NCBI RefSeq assembly: GCF_001984155.1
Contig: NZ_MTQO01000049.1
Span: forward strand, 186,001-250,000
Origin: Actinosynnema sp. ALI-1.44
Lineage (GTDB): Bacteria; Actinomycetota; Actinomycetes; Mycobacteriales; Pseudonocardiaceae
Length of the DNA: 64,000 bases
Direction: 5' to 3'
In this document: positions 45,219 to 54,723 of the stretch, piece after piece
Numbering within the stretch: position 1 is the first letter of the stretch
Layout: every line of letters starts with the position of its first letter
The notes under the pieces: generated by a model
What the model saw: the letters and a program-made list of their open reading frames with translations, nothing else
What the model was told of the DNA's origin: nothing
The model's database searches: none
Made by a program: the position numbers and the translations under genes

Positions 45219-46510
45219 CGGCACGCACCGCGCTGCTGTTTCCCGGCCAGGGTGGCTACGCACCAGGGGCACTCGCCGCGCTGGCCGGGGAATCCCGACA
45301 GGTGCTGCCGGTGCTGCAAGCGGTCGACGAGGTGGCCGCAGAGTATGGCCATGACACGATTTCGTCGCTGCTGGTTGAGGAATCGGCGGATGCGGCCGAT
45401 GAACTGGCCCGCAGTGATCCCGCCCGGCTGGATCTGGCGATCTTCGCCTGTTCGGTCGCGGTGCACCACGTGCTGCTGGACAGTGGCCGAACGGTTGACG
45501 TGCTTGTCGGGCACAGCCTCGGTGAGATCGCCGCGCTGACCGCCGCCGGGGTGTTCACGGTGGCGGACGGAGCGCGCGTGGTGGCCGAGCGGGCGGCGGC
45601 GTTCACCCGCAGGAAGCCGCCCGATGGCGGCATGATCAGCCTGGGCCTCGACGAGGCGAGGACCGCGCACCTGCTGGCCGCGCTGGCCACCTGGCGGGTC
45701 GAGATCGCCGCGGTCAACGCGCCGACGCAGACCGTGGTGTCCGGGCCGACCGACGAGTTGACGGCGGTCGAGGCGGCGACGGTGGCCGTGGGTATCCCGT
45801 CCCGCTGGCTGTCCGCGCCGTATCCGTTCCACAACGCGATGCTGGAGCCGGTCGCGGCCGCTTTCGCGCAGGCTGTGGCAGGAATTCCGGTGCGTCGGCC
45901 ACGGACACGGGTGTATTCGCCCATCGCCCTGCGGCCCTACCGGGCCGACACCGATGTCCTGGCCGAACTGGTGTCGCACCTGGCCCGGCCGGTGCGCTTC
46001 GCCGAGGCGGTCCGGAGGTTGCACGCCGACGGTGTCACCGCCTTCGTGGAGTGCGGTGCGGGCCGAGTCCTCACCGGCCTCGTCACCCGTGGCCTGTCAG
46101 GGGTGGATACCGAATCCCCGCTCACCTCGAGCATGCCGCGGGCCCGATCGAGCGCGCAGCAACCCGCAGCGGTACCGGTGCAGCGTCCGGCCGCCGAGAA
46201 ACCGACGGCGCCGGAATCTCCCGACAGCCGTACGGCGACCATGCCCGCGGGCGACGCGTTGCTCGAGACGCTGCGGCAGGAATACGCCGATGCGCTCGGC
46301 TACCCGGCCGAGGTGTTCGTCGACGAGGCCGACCTGGAGGCCGACCTCGGCGTGGATTCGCTGAAACAGGTCGAGATCTTCGCCAGGCTGCGCAAGCGGT
46401 TCGACCTGCCCGCACCGCCGGACGGCAGGCAGATCAGCGCCTACCGCACGCTTCCGGCGGTGGCCAACGGACTGCGGGAACTGGCGGCCGACACCCCGGC
46501 CACACGGTGA
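45215..46510 (+). CDS. Acyltransferase-ACP protein of PUFA/enediyne-like synthase
   Basis: A 431-residue two-domain protein. The malonyl-CoA-type acyltransferase (~5-300) begins ALLFPGQGGY and has the nucleophile Ser101 in VGHSLGEIAAL and the His region YPFHNAMLEPV. After a Pro/Ala-rich linker comes an acyl carrier domain (~345-425) with phosphopantetheine Ser382 in ADLGVDSLKQVEIF, closest to PUFA-synthase/enediyne ACPs. It loads the extender unit and carries the chain for the KS-CLF-KR-DH protein. ATGA and GTGA overlaps couple it to both neighbours. There is only one ACP, whereas PUFA synthases have tandem arrays. Confidence 0.92.
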   Translation: MTARTALLFPGQGGYAPGALAALAGESRQVLPVLQAVDEVAAEYGHDTISSLLVEESADAADELARSDPARLDLAIFACSVAVHHVLLDSGRTVDVLVGHSLGEIAALTAAGVFTVADGARVVAERAAAFTRRKPPDGGMISLGLDEARTAHLLAALATWRVEIAAVNAPTQTVVSGPTDELTAVEAATVAVGIPSRWLSAPYPFHNAMLEPVAAAFAQAVAGIPVRRPRTRVYSPIALRPYRADTDVLAELVSHLARPVRFAEAVRRLHADGVTAFVECGAGRVLTGLVTRGLSGVDTESPLTSSMPRARSSAQQPAAVPVQRPAAEKPTAPESPDSRTATMPAGDALLETLRQEYADALGYPAEVFVDEADLEADLGVDSLKQVEIFARLRKRFDLPAPPDGRQISAYRTLPAVANGLRELAADTPATR

Positions 46511-49500
46511 CCGTGCCCGGGGACAACACCCAGTCGGTGGCCGTGGTCGGCATGGGGATGGTGGCGCCAGGGGCGAACTCGGTGCCGGAGTTCTGGGACC
46601 GGCTGGTCTCCGGTGAGCCCGCGTTCAGCGAGCCCGGGGAGCGGTACCGGGTTGCCGACTTCCACGCCACCGACCGCAGCGCGGTCGATCGCGGCTATGC
46701 CCGGAGCACCGGGGTGATCCACGAGCACGATGGCGTGCCCGAGACCGACTTCGAGGTGCGCTGGCTGCGACGGGCGCTGCGCGAGGCGGCCGCCACCACC
46801 ACCAGTCGAGCAGGCGACCGGTTCGGCATGTTCGTCGGTGCCTGGGCGGATGGCAGCCAGCACCTGGAGGAGTCGATCGCGGTCAGCACGGCAGCCCGGG
46901 AGATCGGAGCCCGCACCGGGATGGATCCGTTGGAAGTGTGGGAGTTGCTTCGGCCGCACTACCGGTTCGCCGACCCGGTGCTCGACCGGCACCTCGCGCA
47001 CATGGTCCCGCGGTTGGCCACCGAAGGCATCCTGCCAGCGGACACCGCGTGCCTGACCGTCGACACCGCGTGCGCCTCGTCGCTGTACGCGATCGACCTG
47101 GGTACCCACGCGCTGTTGGATGGCGAGGTGGACATCGCCTACTGCGGCGGTGTGCTCAGCCTGGGTCCCCGGATCCTGGTGCTGTTCAGCAAACTCGGTG
47201 GTCTGGCACCGCGCGGGCGGGTGCGCTGCTTCGACGCCGAGGCTGACGGCACCCTTTTCTCCGACGGCGCCGCGCTCGTCGCGTTGAAGAGGCTCGACCG
47301 CGCACTGGCCGATGGTGACAAGGTGCTGGCTGTGCTGGCTGGGTTCGGCGCCGCGGCCGACGGCAAGGGCAAGGCGATCTACGCACCGAATCCGGTCGGT
47401 CAGCGCCTGGCCATCCGAAGAGCACGTGCGGTCAACGACATCACGGCGAAGCAGGTCGACCTGGTCATCGCGCACGCCACCGGTACACCAGCCGGGGACG
47501 GCAGCGAACTGGGTGTGCTCGCGGGTGTCGCTGGTCCGCGACCCCTGCGGTGCGTGTCGAACAAGGCGGTGGTCGGCCACACCGGCTGGGCGGCGGGCGT
47601 GGTGTCGGTGATCCACGCCATCTTGTGCCTGCGCAACGACAGCGTGCCCGCACAGCCCGGGGTGACCGCGTTGCCCGCTCACTGCCGGGATCTACCGGTC
47701 ACAGTGCCCGCAGAGCACACCCCGCTTCCCGGTCCGGCCAGGACGGTCGGGGTATCCGCGTTCGGTTTCGGTGGCACCAACGGACACCTGATCATCCAGG
47801 ACGCCCCGACCGCGTCGAGCGGCCCGATCGCCGCGCCGCCCTCGGCCGACGAGGACATGGTGCTGGTGGCCTGGAGTGCCCACCTCCCAGGCCAACCCGA
47901 CCGCACGCTGGTCGCCGCGCGGCTGGCGGCCGGATCCGCACCGGCGGAACAGGCGTGTTTCGGTGCCGACTATCCATCGCCGCCGTTCCACGAGGCGCGG
48001 TTGCCCGCTCGCACGATACGGGCCGTCGATCGCTGCCAGCTGATGGCGTTGTCCGTGGCCGGCCGGTTCGCCGCAGATAGTGGTCCACTATGGACTAATC
48101 GGGTTGATCGAACCGCGGTGATCGCCGCTCACACAGGGCCCACTCTCAGCTCGATGCAGGCCACCTCGCGCTGCTACGCGCACGGCATGGCGCGGATCTT
48201 CGCGGACACCCCACACCAGGACGCCTGCGCCGACTGGCTGCGCGCGCTGCGCGACGAGGTACCACCGACCAGCGAGGACACTCAACCGGGCACGATGGCC
48301 AACATCATCGCGTCCCGCATCGCCAACCTGCTCGACCTGCACGGACCGGCCATGCTCACCGACGCCGGGCCCGCAGGTGGCTTGGCCGCGCTCCACATGG
48401 CGCGCGGCCAACTGCTCCGACGGACGGTCGACCTCGCGCTGGTACTCGGCGTCAACGGCAACCCGCATCCCCTGATACCGCGCTTCGGAGTCGTCCCGGC
48501 CGAGGGCGCCTTTCTGCTGGCGCTGGCCCGTTCGAGCACGGCCAACGAGCAAGGCTGGCCGGTGCTGGCCCGGATCGACACCAGGCTGCGTCCTCGCGAC
48601 GACGCCGCCGGCGAGGTGTGTCCTGTCGACGGGGAACCTCTCGACTACGGCGGCGCCACCGCGCTGATCCCGTTGCTGCGCGCAGTTTGTACCCACGCTG
48701 GCCCGTTGCGGATCCACGGCACCGAGCATGATCCGGAAGTCACGGTAACACCGGTCAGGCCTCGGCAGGCCGCACGGTGGCGGCACGTCCTGCGCCCGAG
48801 GTCCACGCCACTGGTCACGCTGACGGCCATCCCGCCGGGGTGTCTGGTCCTAGCGGGGTCCGCCGAGTTGGCCAACGCGTTGGCCGATCAAGTGCGTAGG
48901 CACGATGCGCGACTGCTGTGCACCGACCCGACCACTGCGGGTTCTGCGACAGTCGTACCCACTGTGGATGACAGTAGCCAGCTGCGTGGGCTGGTCGCCG
49001 ACACCGACCACATCAGAGTGTTCGCCACTACCGAAGGCTGGGACTGGCCAGCGGTGCCGACCCGACCCACCGTGGCGCTGCGCGATCTGCTCTTCCTCGC
49101 GACCAAGCACAACAACCGCAGGCTGGCCGAAGGAAGTGTCGCGATCGGACTGATCGACCGCAACACACGTCCACATCCGCACACCGCACTGTTCACCGGC
49201 TTCATCAAGAGCCTGGCCTGGGAACTGCCCACCGCACGGGTACACGCGCTGATCACCGACAGCCCCGATATCGACGCGTTGGTCACCAACACCGCAGTTG
49301 TCCCCGCCGACGGTGTTCCGGTGACCCGGATCAGCGACGGCGTCCGGCACGGCCCGGTACTGGAACCGATCGAGGCTGCGGTAGGCCCCGCTGTACTCAA
49401 TCCGGAATCCACAGTGCTGGCCATCGGCGGCGCGAGAGGAATCACCGCAGCCGCGGTCGCGGCGATCGCCCGCCGCCATCGGCCGCGGCTGTGGCTGGTC

Positions 49501-51216
49501 GGCAGTCTCGACCTGGACGTCTTTCCCGCCGACACGCTGCGGATGGACCCCGTCGTCCTGCGCGCCGGTCGCGCCGATTTCATCGCCGACCACCTGCGGA
49601 GCGGTCAAGGGTTGTCCGTCGCGCAGATCAACCACCGGTTTGAGCGACTGTTGTCAGCCAACGAAGCCTGGCACACACTGGCGCAACTGCGCGCACTGTG
49701 CGGCGACGACAGGGTCGACTACCTGTGCTGCGATATCACCGCCCCGGCCGCGACCGCCCGTATGGCAAAAGCTGTCCAGAGCGGACATGACCGGCTTGAC
49801 CTGCTGCTCAACGGCGCGGGCCTGCACCGGTCCGGTTCGGTGGCCACCAAGAGTCTCGACTGGTTCCGTCGCGTGCAGCAAGTCAAGATCAACGGATACG
49901 TCAACCTCCGTGCCGCCTTCGCATCCAGCCTGCCGCGCCGATGGTGCAATTTCGGTTCGCTGGCAGGTTTCTCTGGATTGCCTGGCGAGACCGACTATGC
50001 AGCGGCCAACGAACTGCTCGCCCAATCCGCCCGGTGGGCACCGTCAGCCGAGTTCACCATCGAGTGGCCGCAATGGGCGCAGACCGGTATCGCGACCAGG
50101 TCGTTCCTGCCCGGATCCGAGCGGGCCGCCAGTTTCTCCTCGATCAGCAACGCCGAGGGCGAGGAGCACCTGTTCGCCGAGCTGGCTGCCGACCGCGACC
50201 CGGAGAACGCCGTGATCACCGTGCTCGGTGAGCGCGACGTGAACACCATCCACCGCCAGTTCTCCACTGCGGCTGACGCCCGACCGGTGTTGCCGTACCT
50301 GCGTTCCCCCGACAGCCGCACCGACGCCATCACCGTCTGGACCCTGACCCTCGACGGTGCGGACGACCCCGCACTGCGAGATCACCTCGTCGACGGCAGA
50401 CCCACCTTGCCGGGCACCTTCGTCCTGGAGATCGCCGCTGAGGCGGCCCTGCAGGTGCTGCCAGGCCACCACATGTGTGCCCTTCGGAACGCCAAGTTCT
50501 CCGCGTTTCTGCGCACCCCGGCCGACCGCGCCAAGGACTACACCGTCCGCGCCTCACTGCTGCCCGGAACGGGCGAGCTTCGCACGGTACGAATCACCGT
50601 CACGTCCGACGTCATCCACAATGGACGGATTCTTCGCGCCGACCGTGAACACGCCAGCGTCGAAGTGGTATTGGCACCTACTGCGCAGCCGCCTGCCCTG
50701 CAACCGTTCGCGGGCACCCCGGAGCCGGTCCGACAAACCGACGATCCCTACTACTCGCCGGACTTCCCGGTGCACCTGCGTGGAATGTACCGCAACACCG
50801 TCGACTGCCGAACAGACTTCGCCCGCGCCCGCGCACGTTGGTGGGTGGCCCCCAATCTGATCCCCCCGGCCCAGCGCGGTGCGGTCCTGCCAGCACTCGT
50901 GCTGGACGCACTGATCCGTGTGCTCCGGCTGCCGGGCGACATGCCGCCCACCGCAGCGGTTCCCGACCGGATCGGTGAGATCCACGTGAACAAATCCGTA
51001 TCGGACTACGCACTGGCCGTTGAGCACCCGGACGGGATCATTCTGCGCGCGGACACCGCCACCGCTGGCGGCACGGCCACAACCACCTCAGGAGACCAGA
51101 TCGTCACCATCTCAGGTGTGCGTTTCGCCGAACTCGACCCGACCGCGAGCGTGCCCGCCCAGGTTCAGTCGCCGACGCCGGAGTCCGCCAACGCGTCCGC
51201 CGCGACGCGCAACTGA
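46507..51216 (+). CDS. Iterative KS-CLF-KR-DH polyketide/fatty-acid synthase
   Basis: A 1,569-residue protein. The active ketosynthase (~10-440) has Cys189 in VDTACASS, His323 in AHATGT and His358 in VVGHTGW. A second, degenerate KS/chain-length-factor-like domain (~440-800) has Gly621 in TDAGPAGG where Cys is expected. The ketoreductase (~965-1230) has GGARGIT at 974-980, Ser1151 and Tyr1164 in ETDYAAANELL. A hotdog dehydratase-like C-terminus (~1270-1560) has His1293 in LRDHLVDG. Domain order resembles PUFA synthase PfaC and hglE-type enzymes. The GTG start overlaps the AT-ACP stop. The last 52 bases overlap the convergent oxidoreductase gene. Confidence 0.9.
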   Translation: MTVPGDNTQSVAVVGMGMVAPGANSVPEFWDRLVSGEPAFSEPGERYRVADFHATDRSAVDRGYARSTGVIHEHDGVPETDFEVRWLRRALREAAATTTSRAGDRFGMFVGAWADGSQHLEESIAVSTAAREIGARTGMDPLEVWELLRPHYRFADPVLDRHLAHMVPRLATEGILPADTACLTVDTACASSLYAIDLGTHALLDGEVDIAYCGGVLSLGPRILVLFSKLGGLAPRGRVRCFDAEADGTLFSDGAALVALKRLDRALADGDKVLAVLAGFGAAADGKGKAIYAPNPVGQRLAIRRARAVNDITAKQVDLVIAHATGTPAGDGSELGVLAGVAGPRPLRCVSNKAVVGHTGWAAGVVSVIHAILCLRNDSVPAQPGVTALPAHCRDLPVTVPAEHTPLPGPARTVGVSAFGFGGTNGHLIIQDAPTASSGPIAAPPSADEDMVLVAWSAHLPGQPDRTLVAARLAAGSAPAEQACFGADYPSPPFHEARLPARTIRAVDRCQLMALSVAGRFAADSGPLWTNRVDRTAVIAAHTGPTLSSMQATSRCYAHGMARIFADTPHQDACADWLRALRDEVPPTSEDTQPGTMANIIASRIANLLDLHGPAMLTDAGPAGGLAALHMARGQLLRRTVDLALVLGVNGNPHPLIPRFGVVPAEGAFLLALARSSTANEQGWPVLARIDTRLRPRDDAAGEVCPVDGEPLDYGGATALIPLLRAVCTHAGPLRIHGTEHDPEVTVTPVRPRQAARWRHVLRPRSTPLVTLTAIPPGCLVLAGSAELANALADQVRRHDARLLCTDPTTAGSATVVPTVDDSSQLRGLVADTDHIRVFATTEGWDWPAVPTRPTVALRDLLFLATKHNNRRLAEGSVAIGLIDRNTRPHPHTALFTGFIKSLAWELPTARVHALITDSPDIDALVTNTAVVPADGVPVTRISDGVRHGPVLEPIEAAVGPAVLNPESTVLAIGGARGITAAAVAAIARRHRPRLWLVGSLDLDVFPADTLRMDPVVLRAGRADFIADHLRSGQGLSVAQINHRFERLLSANEAWHTLAQLRALCGDDRVDYLCCDITAPAATARMAKAVQSGHDRLDLLLNGAGLHRSGSVATKSLDWFRRVQQVKINGYVNLRAAFASSLPRRWCNFGSLAGFSGLPGETDYAAANELLAQSARWAPSAEFTIEWPQWAQTGIATRSFLPGSERAASFSSISNAEGEEHLFAELAADRDPENAVITVLGERDVNTIHRQFSTAADARPVLPYLRSPDSRTDAITVWTLTLDGADDPALRDHLVDGRPTLPGTFVLEIAAEAALQVLPGHHMCALRNAKFSAFLRTPADRAKDYTVRASLLPGTGELRTVRITVTSDVIHNGRILRADREHASVEVVLAPTAQPPALQPFAGTPEPVRQTDDPYYSPDFPVHLRGMYRNTVDCRTDFARARARWWVAPNLIPPAQRGAVLPALVLDALIRVLRLPGDMPPTAAVPDRIGEIHVNKSVSDYALAVEHPDGIILRADTATAGGTATTTSGDQIVTISGVRFAELDPTASVPAQVQSPTPESANASAATRN

Positions 51217-52250
51217 TCGCACGCAGCGGCCAATCGCTGCCCTGGCAGGATGACGGCCAGCGTGGTCACTCCCACCTCGGCCAGCGCACGCATCCGTTCC
51301 GCGATCCGTTGCCGGGGGCCCAGCAGACACACGTCGTCGAGAAGCTGCAAAGGGACTGCGGCCAACGCGCCGTCGTAGTCCTGTGCGGCCAAGCAGTGCC
51401 GAACCAGCTCAGCTTCGGACTCGTAGCCCATCCTGGCCACCATGTCCCGGTAGAAGTTGGACGTCTCGCTTCCCATCGCCCCGAGATACCGCACGATGTA
51501 CGGCCGGACCGAGTCCGCACACGTCCGCCAGTCCGGCCCGGTCACCAGCGGCGCGATCTGCACCACGTCGAAACCTGCCATGTCTAGCCCAGCGCGGCTT
51601 CGCCCTGCCGACACCCTGGCCAGGAACTTCGGCGTGTCCCGCAGGGTAAGGAGCAACCCCAGCCACCCGTCGGCGATCTCGCCGGCCAGCTCCAGGTTCT
51701 TCGGTCCCAACGCGGCCAGGTAGATCGGCACTCGCGTGCGCTCGGCTCGCACCGCCAACCCGAGCACGGCCCCATCCGGCGACGCCATCGAATAGTGCGC
51801 ACCCCGGTGCTGGGTCGGCCGCCGGGTCAGCACCTTGCGCACCAGCTCGACGTACTCCCGAGTTCGTTCCAGTGGACGGGAAAACGGCACCCCGTACCAC
51901 CCTTCCGAGACTCGCGGGCCGGATATCCCCAGTCCTAGCCGAAAACGGCCCCGCGACACAACATCCAACGACGCCGCGGTCATCGCGGTCATCGCCGGAG
52001 CCCGTGCCGGAATCTGCAGCACAGCACTGCCCAACTCCATCCGCGAGGTCCGCGCTGCCAACCAGGCCAACATCGACACCGCATCCGACCCGTAGGCTTC
52101 CGCGATCCAGACCACCGAACACCCCACGCGCTCGGCTTCAGCAGCCACCTGCCCGGCGTAATCGGGACTCCCGGAATACTCGTACCCCAGATGCAAGCTC
52201 AGTCGCACGCCTGGCTCCGTCCCACGGACATACAAGCCACTATGCGCCAT
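51165..52250 (-). CDS. LLM-class F420-type flavin-dependent oxidoreductase
   Basis: A 361-residue luciferase-like TIM-barrel protein. Typical segments are LGYEYSGSPDYAGQVAAEAE, VVWIAEAYGSDAVSML, MELGSAVLQIPARAPAMTAM and GRFRLGLGISGPRVSEGWYG. The family uses F420 or FMN for hydride transfer to small molecules. Its 3' end overlaps the synthase 3' end by 52 bases in convergent orientation, so it is physically locked to the cluster and may tailor or reduce the acyl product (inference). ATG 52250 was taken; ATG 52268 is also open. Confidence 0.87.
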   Translation of the reverse strand: MAHSGLYVRGTEPGVRLSLHLGYEYSGSPDYAGQVAAEAERVGCSVVWIAEAYGSDAVSMLAWLAARTSRMELGSAVLQIPARAPAMTAMTAASLDVVSRGRFRLGLGISGPRVSEGWYGVPFSRPLERTREYVELVRKVLTRRPTQHRGAHYSMASPDGAVLGLAVRAERTRVPIYLAALGPKNLELAGEIADGWLGLLLTLRDTPKFLARVSAGRSRAGLDMAGFDVVQIAPLVTGPDWRTCADSVRPYIVRYLGAMGSETSNFYRDMVARMGYESEAELVRHCLAAQDYDGALAAVPLQLLDDVCLLGPRQRIAERMRALAEVGVTTLAVILPGQRLAAACDQLRVAADALADSGVGD

Positions 52251-52398
52251 CGACCACAGCTCCGCCATGACGCCGACTCCGCACCCCGGAACTTCACTCC
52301 ATCAGGGAGCTGAGCTGCGTCCGAACGATGCCCAAGAAGGCCACTGATCAAGACGCGAGCCGATGGTAGCTCGGATTACTCGAGGGATTCGAGACCGC

Positions 52399-52749
52399 TC
52401 AGTCAAGTTGGTTCAGCTCCGACTGTGCCAAGGCCATGGAGGTGCACGCGGGCGACACGTCACCAGTGGCCAACCGCGCGAACGCGTCGCGCAGATAGCT
52501 CATCGCGGTGGCCAACGGTCCGCCGGGCTGTTGGGCCGCCCGCGCGGCGAGCTCGTTGCCGAAGGGAGCGGCGGCTCTGGTGAACGCGAGCAACACCGTG
52601 TTGACCGTTTCCGTCACCATTTCCGCTGTGTTTCTGCCCGAAGTCAGCTCGTTGGCGTCGGACTCGACGGTTTGCAGTCGCGGTAGCGCTTCGACGATTG
52701 CCTGCCGTAGAACTTGCACGGGGTCGGCTTCCCTCTCCTGAGCGGTCAC
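52399..52749 (-). CDS. Hypothetical helical protein
   Basis: A 116-residue, mostly helical soluble protein (VLRQAIVEALPRLQTVESDA, MVTETVNTVLLAFTRAAAPF). There is no signal peptide, no membrane segment and no family recognised. Codon use matches a real gene of this genome (G/C at third positions). It is divergent from the LigD-like gene, ~240 bases away. Confidence 0.55.
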   Translation of the reverse strand: MTAQEREADPVQVLRQAIVEALPRLQTVESDANELTSGRNTAEMVTETVNTVLLAFTRAAAPFGNELAARAAQQPGGPLATAMSYLRDAFARLATGDVSPACTSMALAQSELNQLD

Positions 52750-52989
52750 GAGGCGCAGCTTAGGAGAAGTGGGTCATCGACTCGATCGGGGCACAAAGCA
52801 GAGTCAGTCCGGCACCAGCGGGTATTCCGGCGACCTTGTTCAGTACCTCGTCGTAGCGAGCGGACACCGTGTCCGTTTTCGCGCGTTCGGCCTTGGAGTT
52901 CTCGGTTCCAGGTGCAGGAATCGCGACTCCGCCTGCGTCTGTCCTGCCGATCCGGGGTAGCTTGTTCTCGACGCGGGTACTTACACAAG

Positions 52990-54564
52990 GTGACGGACAA
53001 CGACCGGCTAGCCCCGTATCGAGCGAAACGCGACTTCTCGACGACCGCGGAACCGGCGGGCGGGCGACCTGCGCACGGGTCGAGCAGGTATGTGGTGCAG
53101 CGACACCGTGCACGCCGGACGCACTACGACTTCCGGCTCGAACTGGACGGCGTCCTGGTCAGCTGGGCAGTCCCCCGCGGACCGACCCTCGATCCGAAGG
53201 CCCGTCAGCTCGCCGTGCACGTCGAAGATCACCCGATCGAGTACTTCGACTTCGAAGGCGTGATCCCGAAGGGGCAATACGGCGGTGGCGACGTCACCGT
53301 CTGGGACTGGGGAACCTGGGAACCTGCGAAGACGAAGGATCCGCGTAAGGCGATCGCCAACGGTGAACTGCACTTCGACCTGCACGGCGACAAGCTCGCC
53401 GGGCGGTTCGTGCTGGTCCGCAGGGACGACGAGAAGAACTGGATCCTGATCCACAAGAACGACGAACACGCCCGACCCGGTTGGAACCCGGACGACCTGC
53501 CGAAATCGGTGAAGACCGGCCGAACGAACGACGAAGTGGCCCACGCGCCGGACGCACTGTGGCGAAGCGACGTCCCAGCCGAGGAAGCCGAGCAACTCCT
53601 TGTACCACAACCAGTCCGGTCATGGCCCGCGTTGACCGACGACGAGCTCGCGGCGCTCGACGAGATGAAGACGACCGGCCGATGGTCCATCCAGGGCCGC
53701 GAGGTGCGACTGACCAACCTGGACAAAGTCCTGGTCCCCGCCGATCCGCCCATCACGAAACGGGAACTGATCCGCTACTACGCGCTCATCGCCCCGTTCA
53801 TGCTGCCCTACCTCGCCGAACGACCGGTGAACACCCACCGGTTCCCCGACGGGGTGGACCAGCCGGGATTCTGGCACAAGGAAGTACCCGGCCACGCCCC
53901 GGACTGGCTGACGCAATGGCACAACCAGGACGCCGACGACGGCGAAACCCAGTGCTACGCCATTCTCGACAGCATCCCCGCACTGGTCTGGATGGCCAAC
54001 TTCGGCGGGATCGAACTGCACCCGTGGACCTCACGTCTGCCCCACGTGCACGAACCCAGCTGGGCACTGATCGACATCGACCCCGGCACCGGCACATCGT
54101 TCGACGACGTGCTCACCCTCGCCCGGCTGTACCGGACAGCCCTCGACCACCTCCGTGTCTCGGGCATGCCCAAAGTGACCGGCCAACGCGGCATCCAGAT
54201 CTGGGTCCCCGTCCAGCCCGGCTACACCTTCGACGACACCCGCGACTGGGTGCGCAAGGTGTCCCGCGCCGTCGGCGCGACACTCCCGGACCTGGTCAGC
54301 TGGCAGTGGTACCGCAAGGACCGAGCCGGGCGCGCCCGCCTGGACTACACGCAGAACGCCATCAACAAGACACTTGTCGCACCCTTCAGCGTGCGTCCGT
54401 CCCGCCACGCACCGGTGTCGGTACCGATCAGCTGGGACGAACTGGACGACCCCGGCTTGCGTCCCGACCGGTGGACCATCCGCACCGTCCTCGACCGTGT
54501 CCGGCAGACCGGTGATCCACTTAGGCCTTTGCTCGAAACCGCACAGCGTCTACCGAAGCTGTAG
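52990..54564 (+). CDS. LigD-type phosphoesterase-polymerase without ligase
   Basis: A 524-residue DNA-repair protein. The 3'-phosphoesterase domain (~25-180) starts YVVQRHRARRTHYDFRLELD and contains VEDHPIEYFDFEGVIPKGQY. The LigD primase-polymerase domain (~225-510) contains VRLTNLDKVLVP, LIRYYALIAPFMLPYLAERP, catalytic DxD in ALIDIDPGTG, and GQRGIQIWVPV. These fill in or trim ends during Ku-dependent end joining. No ATP-dependent ligase domain is present, and neither Ku nor a separate ligase is in the window. The start is GTG 52990; the frame stays open upstream to 52714 without family similarity. Confidence 0.92.
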   Translation: MTDNDRLAPYRAKRDFSTTAEPAGGRPAHGSSRYVVQRHRARRTHYDFRLELDGVLVSWAVPRGPTLDPKARQLAVHVEDHPIEYFDFEGVIPKGQYGGGDVTVWDWGTWEPAKTKDPRKAIANGELHFDLHGDKLAGRFVLVRRDDEKNWILIHKNDEHARPGWNPDDLPKSVKTGRTNDEVAHAPDALWRSDVPAEEAEQLLVPQPVRSWPALTDDELAALDEMKTTGRWSIQGREVRLTNLDKVLVPADPPITKRELIRYYALIAPFMLPYLAERPVNTHRFPDGVDQPGFWHKEVPGHAPDWLTQWHNQDADDGETQCYAILDSIPALVWMANFGGIELHPWTSRLPHVHEPSWALIDIDPGTGTSFDDVLTLARLYRTALDHLRVSGMPKVTGQRGIQIWVPVQPGYTFDDTRDWVRKVSRAVGATLPDLVSWQWYRKDRAGRARLDYTQNAINKTLVAPFSVRPSRHAPVSVPISWDELDDPGLRPDRWTIRTVLDRVRQTGDPLRPLLETAQRLPKL

Positions 54565-54723
54565 GCGAAACGTAGGGTCGGCTCCGGTCGTGTCCGACGT
54601 GGCATTCCGGGTCCTTCTCGTCGCACTGTCGCCGCCAGGCCGGTAGCGTCCGGCGCCGAGATCGTCGTCGCTCCCATCCCCACCGGCACCGAGCGGCACA
54701 GGCGGCGGGCTGCGAAGGATCGA

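Noticed and set aside
46051-46506. Upstream extension of the synthase frame
   Set aside because: It overlaps the ACP-coding region in another frame; KS similarity begins just after GTG 46507.
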